A stretch of 60,713 nt of DNA. Origin: Desulfovibrionaceae bacterium. GTDB lineage: Bacteria > Desulfobacterota > Desulfovibrionia > Desulfovibrionales > Desulfovibrionaceae. Location: NCBI GenBank assembly GCA_009773665.1, contig WSYE01000018.1:1-60713 (forward strand), written 5' to 3'. Shown here in pieces: positions 16,914 through 25,552 of this stretch (within the stretch, counting starts at the first letter, position 1; each line of letters begins with the position of its first letter). A model generated the notes under the pieces. The model searched no databases, was not told the origin of the DNA, and saw nothing but the letters and a program-made list of their open reading frames with translations. Position numbers and translations under genes: made by a program.

Positions 16914-18182
16914 CTAGAACGGAAAGAACAGAAAGGCCGACGCTGCCACTGCCGTGGGCACGAGCGCCGCAACGAAGAGCCACAGGGGGTTTATGACGCC
17001 GTCCGCGAAGCCGTGCTTGAGGATGGAGTAGCCCGCCGGGTTGGGCGCGTTGGCGATCACCGTCAGCCCTCCGCCGGTGACGGCTCCGGCCAGCAGGGAG
17101 AACTTGCTCTGGTCCGAGAGGTTCTCCACCAGGGTTCCCAGGTAGGTCAGGGCGGCGTTGTCGGTGACGGCGGTCAGGGCAACCGAACCGTAGAACAGGG
17201 CCACTGCGTCCATGCTTTCAAGCAGCGCCTGCACCCACCAGCGCTGGGCCGGTCCCAGGATCACGAGCCCGGCCAGAAACACGCCCACCAGCAGGCTGGA
17301 GCGGACCATCAGCTCGGATTGATGATCTTCATAAGCCGCCACGAAGCCCACGAACACCACGAACTCAGCCAGGAAGGCCACGGGGTGGTGCAGGAGCATG
17401 ACCAGCCCCACCAAGGCCGCCAGATGGACGGCGCTTATCCAGTGGGGGATGTCCTCGCGCGCCTCGGGGGGAATGTGCACGGTCATGCGCTTGAGCGGCC
17501 CGGAGAACGCCGCCGTCAGAAGCGTGGCGTTGACCATCACAGCGATGGCCGCCTTCCAGCCGAAATGCGCGAACATGTGCCACAGGCCCCAGCCCCACTT
17601 GGGAGCGCTCATGATGACAGGCGGAGCGGCGAAGTGCGTCAGCACGCCGCCGATGGATATGTTCACGAATAGGGTGCCCAGCATGGCGTACTTCAGGGCA
17701 CTCGGCAGGGGCTGGGTGAAGAAGACCGCATACAGGATCAGCGCCGTGACCGTCATGGCCGCAGGCTCGGTGATGAACGAGCCCAGCAGCGGCCCCACGG
17801 TGAGCGCCGTGACGCCCATGGCCATGCCCATGGGCATGGGCAGGCGCGAGGCGATCCCCACGATGAGCCTTGTGGCCATGGACACCACCGGCTTGGTGGA
17901 GGCCACGATCATGATGGCGAAGACGAAGGCGGGTTCCGTAAACGAGATGGACTCGATGTAGGCCACGGCAGCGCCGGGACCGCTGAACAGGCCCAGGAGC
18001 GTCAGGAAGAGCGCGCCCCAGAAGCCAAAGACGACCTCCACTTCGCCCAGGAGATGCCACAATCCCTGGTGGGTTCCCCCCCTGCGGGCCAGCTTCAGAA
18101 ATTGCCCCGCCAAAAAAGTGTGCAGCACGGCAGCGGCGAACGCGCCAGTGCCGAGGACGGTGACAAGCCAGGAGGAATCCAT
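16914..18182 (-). CDS. Putative Na+/H+ antiporter (PF07399-like)
   Basis: This 422-residue protein has about eleven hydrophobic segments. Characteristic stretches are VASTKPVVSMATRLI, GPLLGSFITEPAAMT and ALTAVTDNAALTYLGTL, which carry buried polar residues suited to cation binding, and NAPNPAGYSILKHGF near the end. It starts 8 bp after the stop of a CheX-like gene on the same strand. Its C-terminal 50 codons are duplicated at 12640-12797 on the far side of the island. Confidence 0.85.
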   Translation of the reverse strand: MDSSWLVTVLGTGAFAAAVLHTFLAGQFLKLARRGGTHQGLWHLLGEVEVVFGFWGALFLTLLGLFSGPGAAVAYIESISFTEPAFVFAIMIVASTKPVVSMATRLIVGIASRLPMPMGMAMGVTALTVGPLLGSFITEPAAMTVTALILYAVFFTQPLPSALKYAMLGTLFVNISIGGVLTHFAAPPVIMSAPKWGWGLWHMFAHFGWKAAIAVMVNATLLTAAFSGPLKRMTVHIPPEAREDIPHWISAVHLAALVGLVMLLHHPVAFLAEFVVFVGFVAAYEDHQSELMVRSSLLVGVFLAGLVILGPAQRWWVQALLESMDAVALFYGSVALTAVTDNAALTYLGTLVENLSDQSKFSLLAGAVTGGGLTVIANAPNPAGYSILKHGFADGVINPLWLFVAALVPTAVAASAFLFFPF

Positions 18183-18190
18183 GGGCTGTC

Positions 18191-18658
18191 TTAGTCGAAG
18201 CAGAATTCGACGGTGAAATCACCCTGGGGGGAGGTGAACGGGATGGCGATGACCGGGCCTGTGGTGACGTGTGAAATGGTGTGGTTGTCGCCGAAGATGA
18301 CGGTGGGGGTGGAGGCTTGCATGGACAGCCCCATCTGGGCGAGTCCTGCCCTGGCCTGGCCGGAGATCATGTTGGTGATCTCGCCCACGGCGTCCTTGGC
18401 GTCCTGCATGATGTCGCCCACGTCGTCTCCCAGCATGTTCTTCACGATGGCCACCGCGCACTTCTTGGAAAAGGACAGCGAAATGCTGCCGCGCTTGTCG
18501 CCCGTAAGGCCCACGATGGCGGAAACGTCCCCGGCGGCGGAGTTGTTTTTCTTCACGTAGGGCTTGCCTGGGGTAGGATCGAGCATGGCCATTGTAGAGA
18601 GCACGTGCTTGGCGGCCTGCACGAACGGCTTGGCGATTTCGGCGTCGGTGGAGTTCAT
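18191..18658 (-). CDS. CheX-like chemotaxis phosphatase
   Basis: This 155-residue protein has the CheX/CheC fold signature DAVGEITNMISGQA, with the ExxN phosphatase dyad Glu93 and Asn96, preceded by a strand region SISLSFSKKCAVAIVKNML. These proteins dephosphorylate CheY-P. It lies upstream of the antiporter in one operon, away from any chemotaxis cluster, as is common for CheX in Desulfovibrio-type genomes. Confidence 0.88.
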   Translation of the reverse strand: MNSTDAEIAKPFVQAAKHVLSTMAMLDPTPGKPYVKKNNSAAGDVSAIVGLTGDKRGSISLSFSKKCAVAIVKNMLGDDVGDIMQDAKDAVGEITNMISGQARAGLAQMGLSMQASTPTVIFGDNHTISHVTTGPVIAIPFTSPQGDFTVEFCFD

Positions 18659-19005
18659 TTCCGGTCCTTGACATCAAATATGAAATTGAGACGGGAAAAT
18701 ACGCCGGGACCGCAAGCATAGCTTGCACCCCCTCCCGCCCTGTCAGCCTTGTCTAGTAGCTTCTGCCCCATTGGCTTTCAAGGTCTTTTTCCTTATACGA
18801 AATAAATGGCAAAACTGCCACGATTTCGAGATTGAGCACCATCCCCGGTTTCCTTGCCATTTACTGCGGGGTGATGTAGGCCCATGCAAGACGCCGCAGG
18901 CATGGGGGCCGGAAAGAGCATTACGGGCAGGACACGACGCCGGGTCGCGCTGGGCACCCGGAAACGAAGTACGCCCTCCCGGCCTGGACCTCGGCGGAAA
19001 AAAAG
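18659..19005. other. Intergenic region between divergent CheX and J-domain genes
   Basis: No gene is supported. A 9-bp inverted repeat (AAATGGCAA near 18806 and TTGCCATTT near 18854) is spaced by about 40 bases and could be a regulatory site. Promoters for both divergent genes must lie here, but no clear -35/-10 pair stands out. Confidence 0.4.
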
Positions 19006-20130
19006 ATGCAGCGCCGCCAAGAGCCAGCAACCGAACACAAGAACCGCGCCACAGGCTTCTCCGACGCCGACTGGGGCACCCTGGAAAAACGGCTCTCCGA
19101 TACCAGGGACCTCCTTCAAGACATCCTCCTTCACCTCCGCCGGGTCCTCGATAATCTTAAGACCGTGGGCGACACCTACCAGACCGCCGGACGCGCCTGG
19201 CGCAGAACCGACTCTGCCGCAGGAGCGGGACGCCCACAGGGAACGCACGCTTACGGAGCCGCTGGCGCCGCCGATGCCCGCAAGACCTCCGGGGGCACGA
19301 GGGCTCAGGCGGGACCGGGCGCAGGCAGCGCGGCAGGCGCACGTTTCCAGTCCGCTGGTACCAAAGCTTCGGGTACGGCATCGGCGGGCATGGGAGGCAC
19401 TTCGGGCGCAGCGGGACGCCAGTCCCACTTCGGCGCTTCAGGCGCTGGCTCGGCACATTCCACAGGCGGCCAGAGCTTCGCGGGAACCGCAGGTCGGACA
19501 GGCGCGACCGGTTCGACAGGCGCATCCGGAGCCAAGGCCTCCCAGGACCGCCAGGCCGGGAATGGCTTCTCCTGGAGCTCACGCAGCAGCGCGGATTCCG
19601 CCTCGTCCTCCTCGAATTTCACCGGCGGCTCACAACAGAAGACCTCCTCGCGCGATTGGCGCGCCCAGCGTGATGCCCAGGCCGGGAGCAGCACAGGCGA
19701 ACGCACGGACAGCCGTGCCGGAAGCCGCGACTCCTTCGGCAGCCAGTCCCGCCAGGAGCGTCCCGGAAGCCAGAGCACCGGCCAGAGCGGCGGGCAGTCC
19801 GGGCAGCAGTCCCACAGCAAGGGCCATCAGCAGGGGCACAGAACAACCGGAGCGGGCGGCGGCTCCAGCTATCAGGACTACCGCCAGCGCACCCACAAAT
19901 CGCCTCTGGGAAGCGGACGCATGACCCTCACCCAGGCCTGCGCCCTGCTCTGCATTGCCTACCCCTGCACCGCCGACGACATCAAATCCGCCTACCGCAA
20001 GCAAGCCCGGCGTCACCACCCGGACCTGGGCGGCAACGAAGAGATGATGAAATCCATCAACCAGGCCTACGAGCTGGCCCTGTCCTGGTGCTCTCCTCTG
20101 CGCGGCAAGTCCGCCACCTGGGCCGCATAA
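19006..20130 (+). CDS. J-domain protein with long low-complexity linker
   Basis: This 374-residue protein has a short helical N-terminus (to about residue 70), then about 230 residues dominated by Gly, Ser, Ala, Gln and Thr. It ends with a C-terminal J domain: ACALLCIAYPCTADDIKSAY and YRKQARRHHPDLGGNEEMM, with the HPD motif near residue 339. The J domain stimulates DnaK ATPase. A disordered linker between an N-terminal targeting segment and a C-terminal J domain suggests recruitment of DnaK to a specific client. The +1 frame across the linker is also open but does not join to the J domain. Confidence 0.82.
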   Translation: MQRRQEPATEHKNRATGFSDADWGTLEKRLSDTRDLLQDILLHLRRVLDNLKTVGDTYQTAGRAWRRTDSAAGAGRPQGTHAYGAAGAADARKTSGGTRAQAGPGAGSAAGARFQSAGTKASGTASAGMGGTSGAAGRQSHFGASGAGSAHSTGGQSFAGTAGRTGATGSTGASGAKASQDRQAGNGFSWSSRSSADSASSSSNFTGGSQQKTSSRDWRAQRDAQAGSSTGERTDSRAGSRDSFGSQSRQERPGSQSTGQSGGQSGQQSHSKGHQQGHRTTGAGGGSSYQDYRQRTHKSPLGSGRMTLTQACALLCIAYPCTADDIKSAYRKQARRHHPDLGGNEEMMKSINQAYELALSWCSPLRGKSATWAA

Positions 20131-20183
20131 CGAAGCGCCTTCGCCCCCCCCCCCGCACGACCTGACTCGCGTAAAACGAGAAT

Positions 20184-20232
20184 CATTTATTTTGTTTTTG
20201 GAAAACATGTTCATGTTTTTCTAAAATGCGAC
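20184..20232 (+). repeat. AT-rich palindromic element, copy 1
   Basis: A leader CATTTATTTT is followed by an imperfect palindrome (arms 20200-20209 and 20212-20221, GGAAAACATG / CATGTTTTTC) and a tail ending GCGAC. Flanks as well as palindrome are shared with the copies at 25286 (minus) and 36505 (plus). It lies 53 bp downstream of the J-domain gene in sense orientation and could act as a 3' end or terminator. Confidence 0.75.
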
Positions 20233-20418
20233 TCCGGTTTCCGGCGAGGATCACAGCTCCAACCCTCCGATTACCCTCACATTCCGTCAGATTTCCAACG
20301 GAAAGCGCCCGAACAAGGCCAAAACCGCCTCAACCACCAAGCAACACGCTGAAATAATTGTATCGGCACGGTCATTGCTTTGTCCTTGGCATCAAACCTC
20401 AAGGACGAGGGTACGACC

Positions 20419-21954
20419 ATGCACACACGGCTTCTTCCCCTGCTCTGCCTGCTGCTCCTCGCCGGATGCGCCGGGCCGTCCGTGCAGAACCGCGACCAGT
20501 CTCACCGCTCCACATCCAACCTGGAGCCGGAAATCACCGAACTCGAAGCCCTGAAGAATAGTCGCGGGCGCCCCCTGACGCCCACCGAGCGTCAGGCGCT
20601 GGATTCAAAGGCCGGCATCAGCTTCAACCTCAGTCCCGAGGAAACCGAAGAGGTCCGCCTCTTTTTCCAGTATTTCTCCCGCGACAAGCGCGACACCGTG
20701 AGCCGCTGGATGCTGCGCAGTGAGCCGCACCTGGAATACGTGCGCGCCGTGCTGGCCAGCCACCGCCTGCCCCAGGACCTGCTGGCGCTGCCCTACATCG
20801 AGTCCGGCTACAACGTGCTGGCCGTGTCCAACTCCGGGGCCGTGGGCATGTGGCAGTTCATGCCTGCCACCGCCCGCCGCTTCGGCCTGACCGTGGACTG
20901 GTGGCTGGATGAGCGCCGCGACCCCTACCTGTCCACCGTAGCCGCCGCGCGCTACCTGAAGATCCTGCACTCCCAATTCGGAGACTGGCAGCTGGCCCTG
21001 GCCGCCTACAATGCGGGCGAGGGTGCGATCTCGCGGGCCATGACCTCCTCGGGCAAGCAGACCTTCAACAGCCTGGCCAAGTCCTCGGCCCCCATCAAGG
21101 ACGAGACCCGGCATTACGTGCCCAAATTTTTGGCCATGCTGAAGATCACCAAGAACGCCAAGCGCCTGGGTTTTGACGCCCCGGACATGCGCTCCTCCAA
21201 GGACCTCCAGGAAGTTCGCATACCCGCCGGGACCGACCTCGCCGGGCTGGCCCAGCACGTGGGCCTCTCCTGGGAGCAGTTCCACGCCCTGAACCCGGCC
21301 TACCGTCGTCAGGTCAGCCCCCCGGACCGCGCCACTGCCGCCTGGGTCCCCAAGCGCCTGGCCCAGTCCGCCACGGCCTGGGCCGCTAAGCCCGGCAGCG
21401 GATCGCGCATGGCGCGCGGCGGCGAGACGTGGTGGACCCTGTCGCGCGAAACCGGCATCCCGGCCAACGTGCTCCAGGAAGCGAACAAGGGCCAGTCCTG
21501 CCCAGCAGCAGGCAAGCCCGTAATGGTGCCCCTGGCTGCGTGCTCCCTGGATGCGGGCGGCTCCCCAGCTGATTACGCGCCCGGAAAAAAGGCCCCGGCC
21601 TCCGGTGTGATGACCGCCCAGGGCGGCTCTTCGTCCAAGGTGATGCTGACCTCAGCCTCCGGCCAAAGCACGCTGTACATCGTGCGCTCCGGCGACACCC
21701 TGGAGTCCGTGGCCAACAGAACCGGCATCGGCGTGCAGGAGCTCATCAGCTTCAACAAGGCCAATCCCAAGGACGCCCTGACCCCCGGAACCCCTCTGCT
21801 GATTCCGGCCAAGAGCCAGCCCGTGCAGGAGGCCCAGCTGCAGCTGAAGCCCCAGGCGCAACCGCAGGTCCAGGCCCAACCCCAGCCGCAGGTCGTGAAC
21901 CCGGAGCTGAACCCCAGCCCACGCTACAAGATTATCCGGCGCTCCGGCTCCTGA
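20419..21954 (+). CDS. mltD: Membrane-bound lytic murein transglycosylase with LysM (MltD-like)
   Basis: This 511-residue lipoprotein has a signal peptide ending in the lipobox LLAGC. The SLT catalytic domain is at about residues 90-230: LPYIESGYNVLAVSNSGAVG with the catalytic Glu, GMWQFMPATARRFGL, and LALAAYNAGEGAI. At least one clear LysM peptidoglycan-binding domain follows (YIVRSGDTLESVANRTGI) and a weaker one precedes it (ARGGETWWTLSRETGI). The enzyme cleaves the glycan backbone to 1,6-anhydro ends in the periplasm. The tail is a Gln/Pro/Val-rich repeat. ATG 20419 starts the lipoprotein signal. Confidence 0.92.
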   Translation: MHTRLLPLLCLLLLAGCAGPSVQNRDQSHRSTSNLEPEITELEALKNSRGRPLTPTERQALDSKAGISFNLSPEETEEVRLFFQYFSRDKRDTVSRWMLRSEPHLEYVRAVLASHRLPQDLLALPYIESGYNVLAVSNSGAVGMWQFMPATARRFGLTVDWWLDERRDPYLSTVAAARYLKILHSQFGDWQLALAAYNAGEGAISRAMTSSGKQTFNSLAKSSAPIKDETRHYVPKFLAMLKITKNAKRLGFDAPDMRSSKDLQEVRIPAGTDLAGLAQHVGLSWEQFHALNPAYRRQVSPPDRATAAWVPKRLAQSATAWAAKPGSGSRMARGGETWWTLSRETGIPANVLQEANKGQSCPAAGKPVMVPLAACSLDAGGSPADYAPGKKAPASGVMTAQGGSSSKVMLTSASGQSTLYIVRSGDTLESVANRTGIGVQELISFNKANPKDALTPGTPLLIPAKSQPVQEAQLQLKPQAQPQVQAQPQPQVVNPELNPSPRYKIIRRSGS

Positions 21955-22188
21955 CCGCTTCCTTCCCCCACATTCCCATGAAGAGGCTCCGTGCCGCATC
22001 GCACGGGGCCTCTCCGGGGTGACCGGGGAGCAATGGAGTGGTTGTCCTGGAATGCGAAGCAGGATAGAGTAGTTAGAGATGGGAACTTCGTCAGCCAGAC
22101 GAATGACCTTGCCGAACCATGCTCGGAAACAAGGACCGCAACTTCCCGGACGCGCACGCGTAATTCCGCGCTCCGGACAGGCAGAGCC

Positions 22189-24339
22189 ATGAATGACCGT
22201 CAGCCACCCACCGGCTCCGCACAGGTTGAGTTCGAAGACCTTTTCGATCTTGCCGATCTCCAGAGAATCCAGGACGCTTTCGCCGGAGCAAGCCAGGTGG
22301 CCTCCCTCATCACCCGGCTTGACGGCACGCCGATCACCCAGCCAAGCAACTTCTGCCGCCTGTGCCGGGACATCATCCGCAAAACGGAAAAAGGGCGTGG
22401 CAACTGCTTTGCGTCCGACTCGGCCCTGGGCCGCTACACTCCAGACGGCCCCACCATCCAGCCCTGCCTGAGTGGCGGGCTGTGGGACGCCGGGGTGAGC
22501 ATCACCGTGGGCGGGAGGCACGTTGCCAACTGGCTGATCGGGCAGGTGCGCAACGAAACCCAGGACGACGCGGCCCTGCTGCGCTACGCGGACGAAATCG
22601 GCGCAGACCCGGAAGCCTTCCGCGCGGCCCTGGCAGAGGTGACGGTCATGTCCCGTGAGCAGTTCGGAAAAGTGGCCGATGCCCTGTACCTGCTTGCGAA
22701 CGAAATTTCCCAGCGGGCCTACCAGACCCTGCGCCAGGCCGAAATCATCCGCGAAAAGGAAAAAGCCGAGGAAGCCCTGCGCGAAAACCGCCGGGTGCTG
22801 GAAACCATCCTGAACACCGTGCCCCAGTCCATCTTCTGGAAGGACAGGGACAGCGTGTACCTGGGATGCAACAAGTCCTTCGCCAGGGCCGCCGGGATAG
22901 GCGACCCCGCGCTCATCGTGGGCAAGGCCGACTTCGACCTGCCCTGGCTCCCGGAAGAATCCGAAGCCTACCGCGCCGACGACCAGTACGTGATGTCCGC
23001 AAACCAGCCCAAGCCCCACATCATAGAGCAGCAGTTGCAAAGTGACGGGCAGCGCCTCTGGCTGGACACCAGCAAGATGCCCCTGACCGACGAGAACGGC
23101 ACCGTGGTGGGGGTGCTGGGCATCTTCGAGGACATCACCGAGCGCAAACTGGCGGACGAGGCCCTGCGCGAAAGCGAGGAACGGCTCGAATCAGTCATGG
23201 AGGGGAGCCAGCTCGGACTCTGGGATTGGGACATCGAATCCAACACAGTGCAACGAAACATCTTCTGGACCCAGATGCTCGGTTACGACCAAGACGCAGT
23301 CAACCGGGGACTCTCGGAGTGGACGGACCTCATCCATCCAGAGGACAGGGCAGGCGCCGTGAAATCCATCCAGGACCATCTGGCCGGGCTCACTCCCATG
23401 CACCGGATGGAATACCGCATGCGCGCGAAAGACGGCCTGTACCGCTGGATACTGGACCAGGCCAAGGTGGTCCGCCGCGACCCCGAGGGCAAGCCTCTGC
23501 GCATGAGCGGCACTCACACCGACATCACCGAACACAAGTGCATGCAGGACGTGTTGGTCCAGACCGAAAAGATGATGAGCGTGGGGGGGCTGGCAGCAGG
23601 CATGGCCCACGAGATCAACAATCCCCTGAGCGGCATTCTCCAGAACGCCCAGGTGGTGGTGCGCAGGCTCACGCAGGAAGCGCCGGTGAACGTGGAGGCC
23701 GCGAAGGCCGCCGGATGCGAGTTCTCGTCCATCGTGCGCTATGCCCAGGACCGCGAGATCCTCGATTCGCTGAAATCGGTGCGCGAGGCCGGGCTGCGCG
23801 CTGCCCAGATCGTGGCCAGCATGCTCGAATTCAGCCGCAGGACCACTTCCAATAACGCCCCGGCCGACCTGGGAGAGCTCCTGGACAAGTCCGTGGAACT
23901 CTGCTCCACGGACTACAACCTCAAGAAGAAATTCGACTTCCGCAACATCCGCATCGTGCGGGAATACGATCCCGCCCTGCCCGAGGTGCCCTGCTCAGGC
24001 CCCCAGATCCAGCAGGTGTTCATGAACCTCCTGGGCAACGCTGCCCACGCCATGTCCGGACAGCCCTCGCCGACCATCACCCTGCGCACCCGCAGGGACG
24101 CAGACATGGCCGTGGTCGAGGTTGAGGACAACGGCTGCGGCATGGACGCGGAACTCACCCGCAAGATCTTCGAGCCCTTCTTCACCACCAAGCCGGTGGG
24201 CGAGGGAACGGGGCTGGGGCTGTCCGTGTCCTACTTCATCGTGGCCAACAACCACCAGGGGAGCCTTTCGGTGGATTCCTGGCCGGGCAATGGGTCGCGC
24301 TTCACGGTCAGGCTGCCGCTGGCCCGGCCGCAGCAGTAG
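22189..24339 (+). CDS. PocR-PAS-PAS sensor histidine kinase
   Basis: This 716-residue cytoplasmic kinase has an N-terminal PocR-type ligand/redox domain (about 12-165, Cys-rich with FCRLCRDI and PCLSGG), a short coiled coil, and two PAS/PAC domains (about 200-325 and 330-450). The dimerisation box [18 protein letters not shown] has the phospho-His near 474. The HATPase domain shows VEDNGCGMD and [13 protein letters not shown]. The transmitter half is strikingly similar to that of the kinase at 29555-32593. No receiver lies adjacent. The ATG at 22189 starts the conserved part. Confidence 0.88.
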   Translation: MNDRQPPTGSAQVEFEDLFDLADLQRIQDAFAGASQVASLITRLDGTPITQPSNFCRLCRDIIRKTEKGRGNCFASDSALGRYTPDGPTIQPCLSGGLWDAGVSITVGGRHVANWLIGQVRNETQDDAALLRYADEIGADPEAFRAALAEVTVMSREQFGKVADALYLLANEISQRAYQTLRQAEIIREKEKAEEALRENRRVLETILNTVPQSIFWKDRDSVYLGCNKSFARAAGIGDPALIVGKADFDLPWLPEESEAYRADDQYVMSANQPKPHIIEQQLQSDGQRLWLDTSKMPLTDENGTVVGVLGIFEDITERKLADEALRESEERLESVMEGSQLGLWDWDIESNTVQRNIFWTQMLGYDQDAVNRGLSEWTDLIHPEDRAGAVKSIQDHLAGLTPMHRMEYRMRAKDGLYRWILDQAKVVRRDPEGKPLRMSGTHTDITEHKCMQDVLVQTEKMMSVGGLAAGMAHEINNPLSGILQNAQVVVRRLTQEAPVNVEAAKAAGCEFSSIVRYAQDREILDSLKSVREAGLRAAQIVASMLEFSRRTTSNNAPADLGELLDKSVELCSTDYNLKKKFDFRNIRIVREYDPALPEVPCSGPQIQQVFMNLLGNAAHAMSGQPSPTITLRTRRDADMAVVEVEDNGCGMDAELTRKIFEPFFTTKPVGEGTGLGLSVSYFIVANNHQGSLSVDSWPGNGSRFTVRLPLARPQQ

Positions 24340-24349
24340 GCGGGCCGCC

Positions 24350-25261
24350 TCAGCTTCTAGCTGACTTGGCCCCAAGCGGGATGCCCCGCAGACGCAGGAC
24401 GCCGTCCGCCGTGTACAGGATCACACCCGCCCAGATGAACCCGAAGGTCACGGCCTGCCCTAACCCGAAGGGCTCACCGTAGACCAGCGCGCCCAGAAGG
24501 AACATGCCCGTAGGCCCCAGGTATTGCAGCACCCCGAGCGTGGTCATGGTGATCTGCCTGGCTCCGAAGGCGAAAGCCAGAAGCGGCACGGTGGTCACCA
24601 GCCCCGCGCCGACGAGCAACACGTCAGTCCCCAGGCCCAGATGACCCATGCCTCCCAGACCCTGCGCCGCGAGCCACAGAAGATAGGCCGCCGCAGGCCC
24701 GGCCAGCATCATGGTCTCCAGGAACAGCCCCGGCAGGGATTCCACCGTCATGAGCTTGCGCACCATGCCGTACAGACCGAAGCTCACCGCCAGGCACAGG
24801 GCGATCCAGGGCAGACGCCCCTGCGACAAAAGCTGCACCGCCACGCCCGTGGCCGCCAGCCCCACAGCGATGGCCTGGGGGCGGCGCAGCTTGTCGCCGA
24901 ACACCATCCGCCCAAGCGCCACGTTCACCAGCGGGTTCAGGTAGTAGCCCAGGCTCGCCTCCAGCACGTGCCCGGCGTTCACCGCCCAGATGTACAGGAA
25001 CCAGTTCATGCCGATGAGGCTGCTGCTGGCCGCCAGGAGCAGCATGTCCCGGCGGGTGCAAAGCGCCTTGCGCACCTCGGCGAGGCGGCCCTGAGCTATG
25101 AGCAGGATACCCGTGCAGGCCAGGGACCACACGATGCGGTGGCAGATGATCTCCTGGGCGGACACGGCAGCCAGGGCTTTCCAGTACAGGGGGAGAAGCC
25201 CCCAGCAGACGAACGCGAAGGTGGCGGCCAGCAGGCCGGACAGGGAACGATTTTGCAACAT
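24350..25261 (-). CDS. rarD: RarD-like EamA-family permease
   Basis: The 303-residue protein has ten hydrophobic helices arranged as two EamA halves. RarD features include FVCWGLLPLYWKALA, EIICHRIVWSLA, NWFLYIWAVNAGHVLEASLGYY and YLGPTGMFLLGALVYGEPF. It is a drug/metabolite transporter family member of unknown substrate. A longer ORF beginning at 25321 runs through a palindromic element and is not used. ATG 25261 matches the family start. Confidence 0.88.
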   Translation of the reverse strand: MLQNRSLSGLLAATFAFVCWGLLPLYWKALAAVSAQEIICHRIVWSLACTGILLIAQGRLAEVRKALCTRRDMLLLAASSSLIGMNWFLYIWAVNAGHVLEASLGYYLNPLVNVALGRMVFGDKLRRPQAIAVGLAATGVAVQLLSQGRLPWIALCLAVSFGLYGMVRKLMTVESLPGLFLETMMLAGPAAAYLLWLAAQGLGGMGHLGLGTDVLLVGAGLVTTVPLLAFAFGARQITMTTLGVLQYLGPTGMFLLGALVYGEPFGLGQAVTFGFIWAGVILYTADGVLRLRGIPLGAKSARS

Positions 25262-25285
25262 GATGACGTGTCTCGGATGCGCTCG

Positions 25286-25335
25286 TGACGCGTTTTTGAA
25301 AAACATGAACATGTTTTTCAAAAATTAAATTAATG
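25286..25335 (-). repeat. AT-rich palindromic element, copy 2
   Basis: This is the most symmetrical copy: perfect 15-bp arms (25293-25307 and 25310-25324) with a 2-base spacer. Read on the minus strand it shares both the AT-rich leader and the GCG-containing tail with the other copies. It lies between the minus-strand methyltransferase (downstream of it) and rarD (upstream of it). Confidence 0.75.
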
Positions 25336-25552
25336 GTTCTCTTGGTTTGGGTTTGTAGATTGTATGAACGTGTTTTGAGTACGCCACACGAGCAGGTTCT
25401 GGCCCGGCTTTCCGCCGGGTGATGACGTCCTTGCGGTCCCGGCAGGGCCGGGGGTGATATGATTGCGCCCGGACCGGGGCTGGCAGCCGTCCTCATGGAC
25501 GGCTTCGGTCACGACGGGGGATCGCATCCCGTCTCCACGGAGCAGAAAGCGC

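Noticed and set aside
16705..16917. 70-codon ORF at the right edge of island 1
   Set aside because: No domain, no good ribosome site, overlaps the antiporter stop; coding status not supported.
18884..19924. 346-codon ORF in another frame of the J-domain gene
   Set aside because: Pro/Arg/Ala-rich translation typical of frame-shifted GC-rich DNA; only the 19006 frame joins to the HPD-containing J domain.
25261..25321. Longer N-terminus for the RarD protein starting at 25321
   Set aside because: The added codons run through a palindromic intergenic element and are not family-like.
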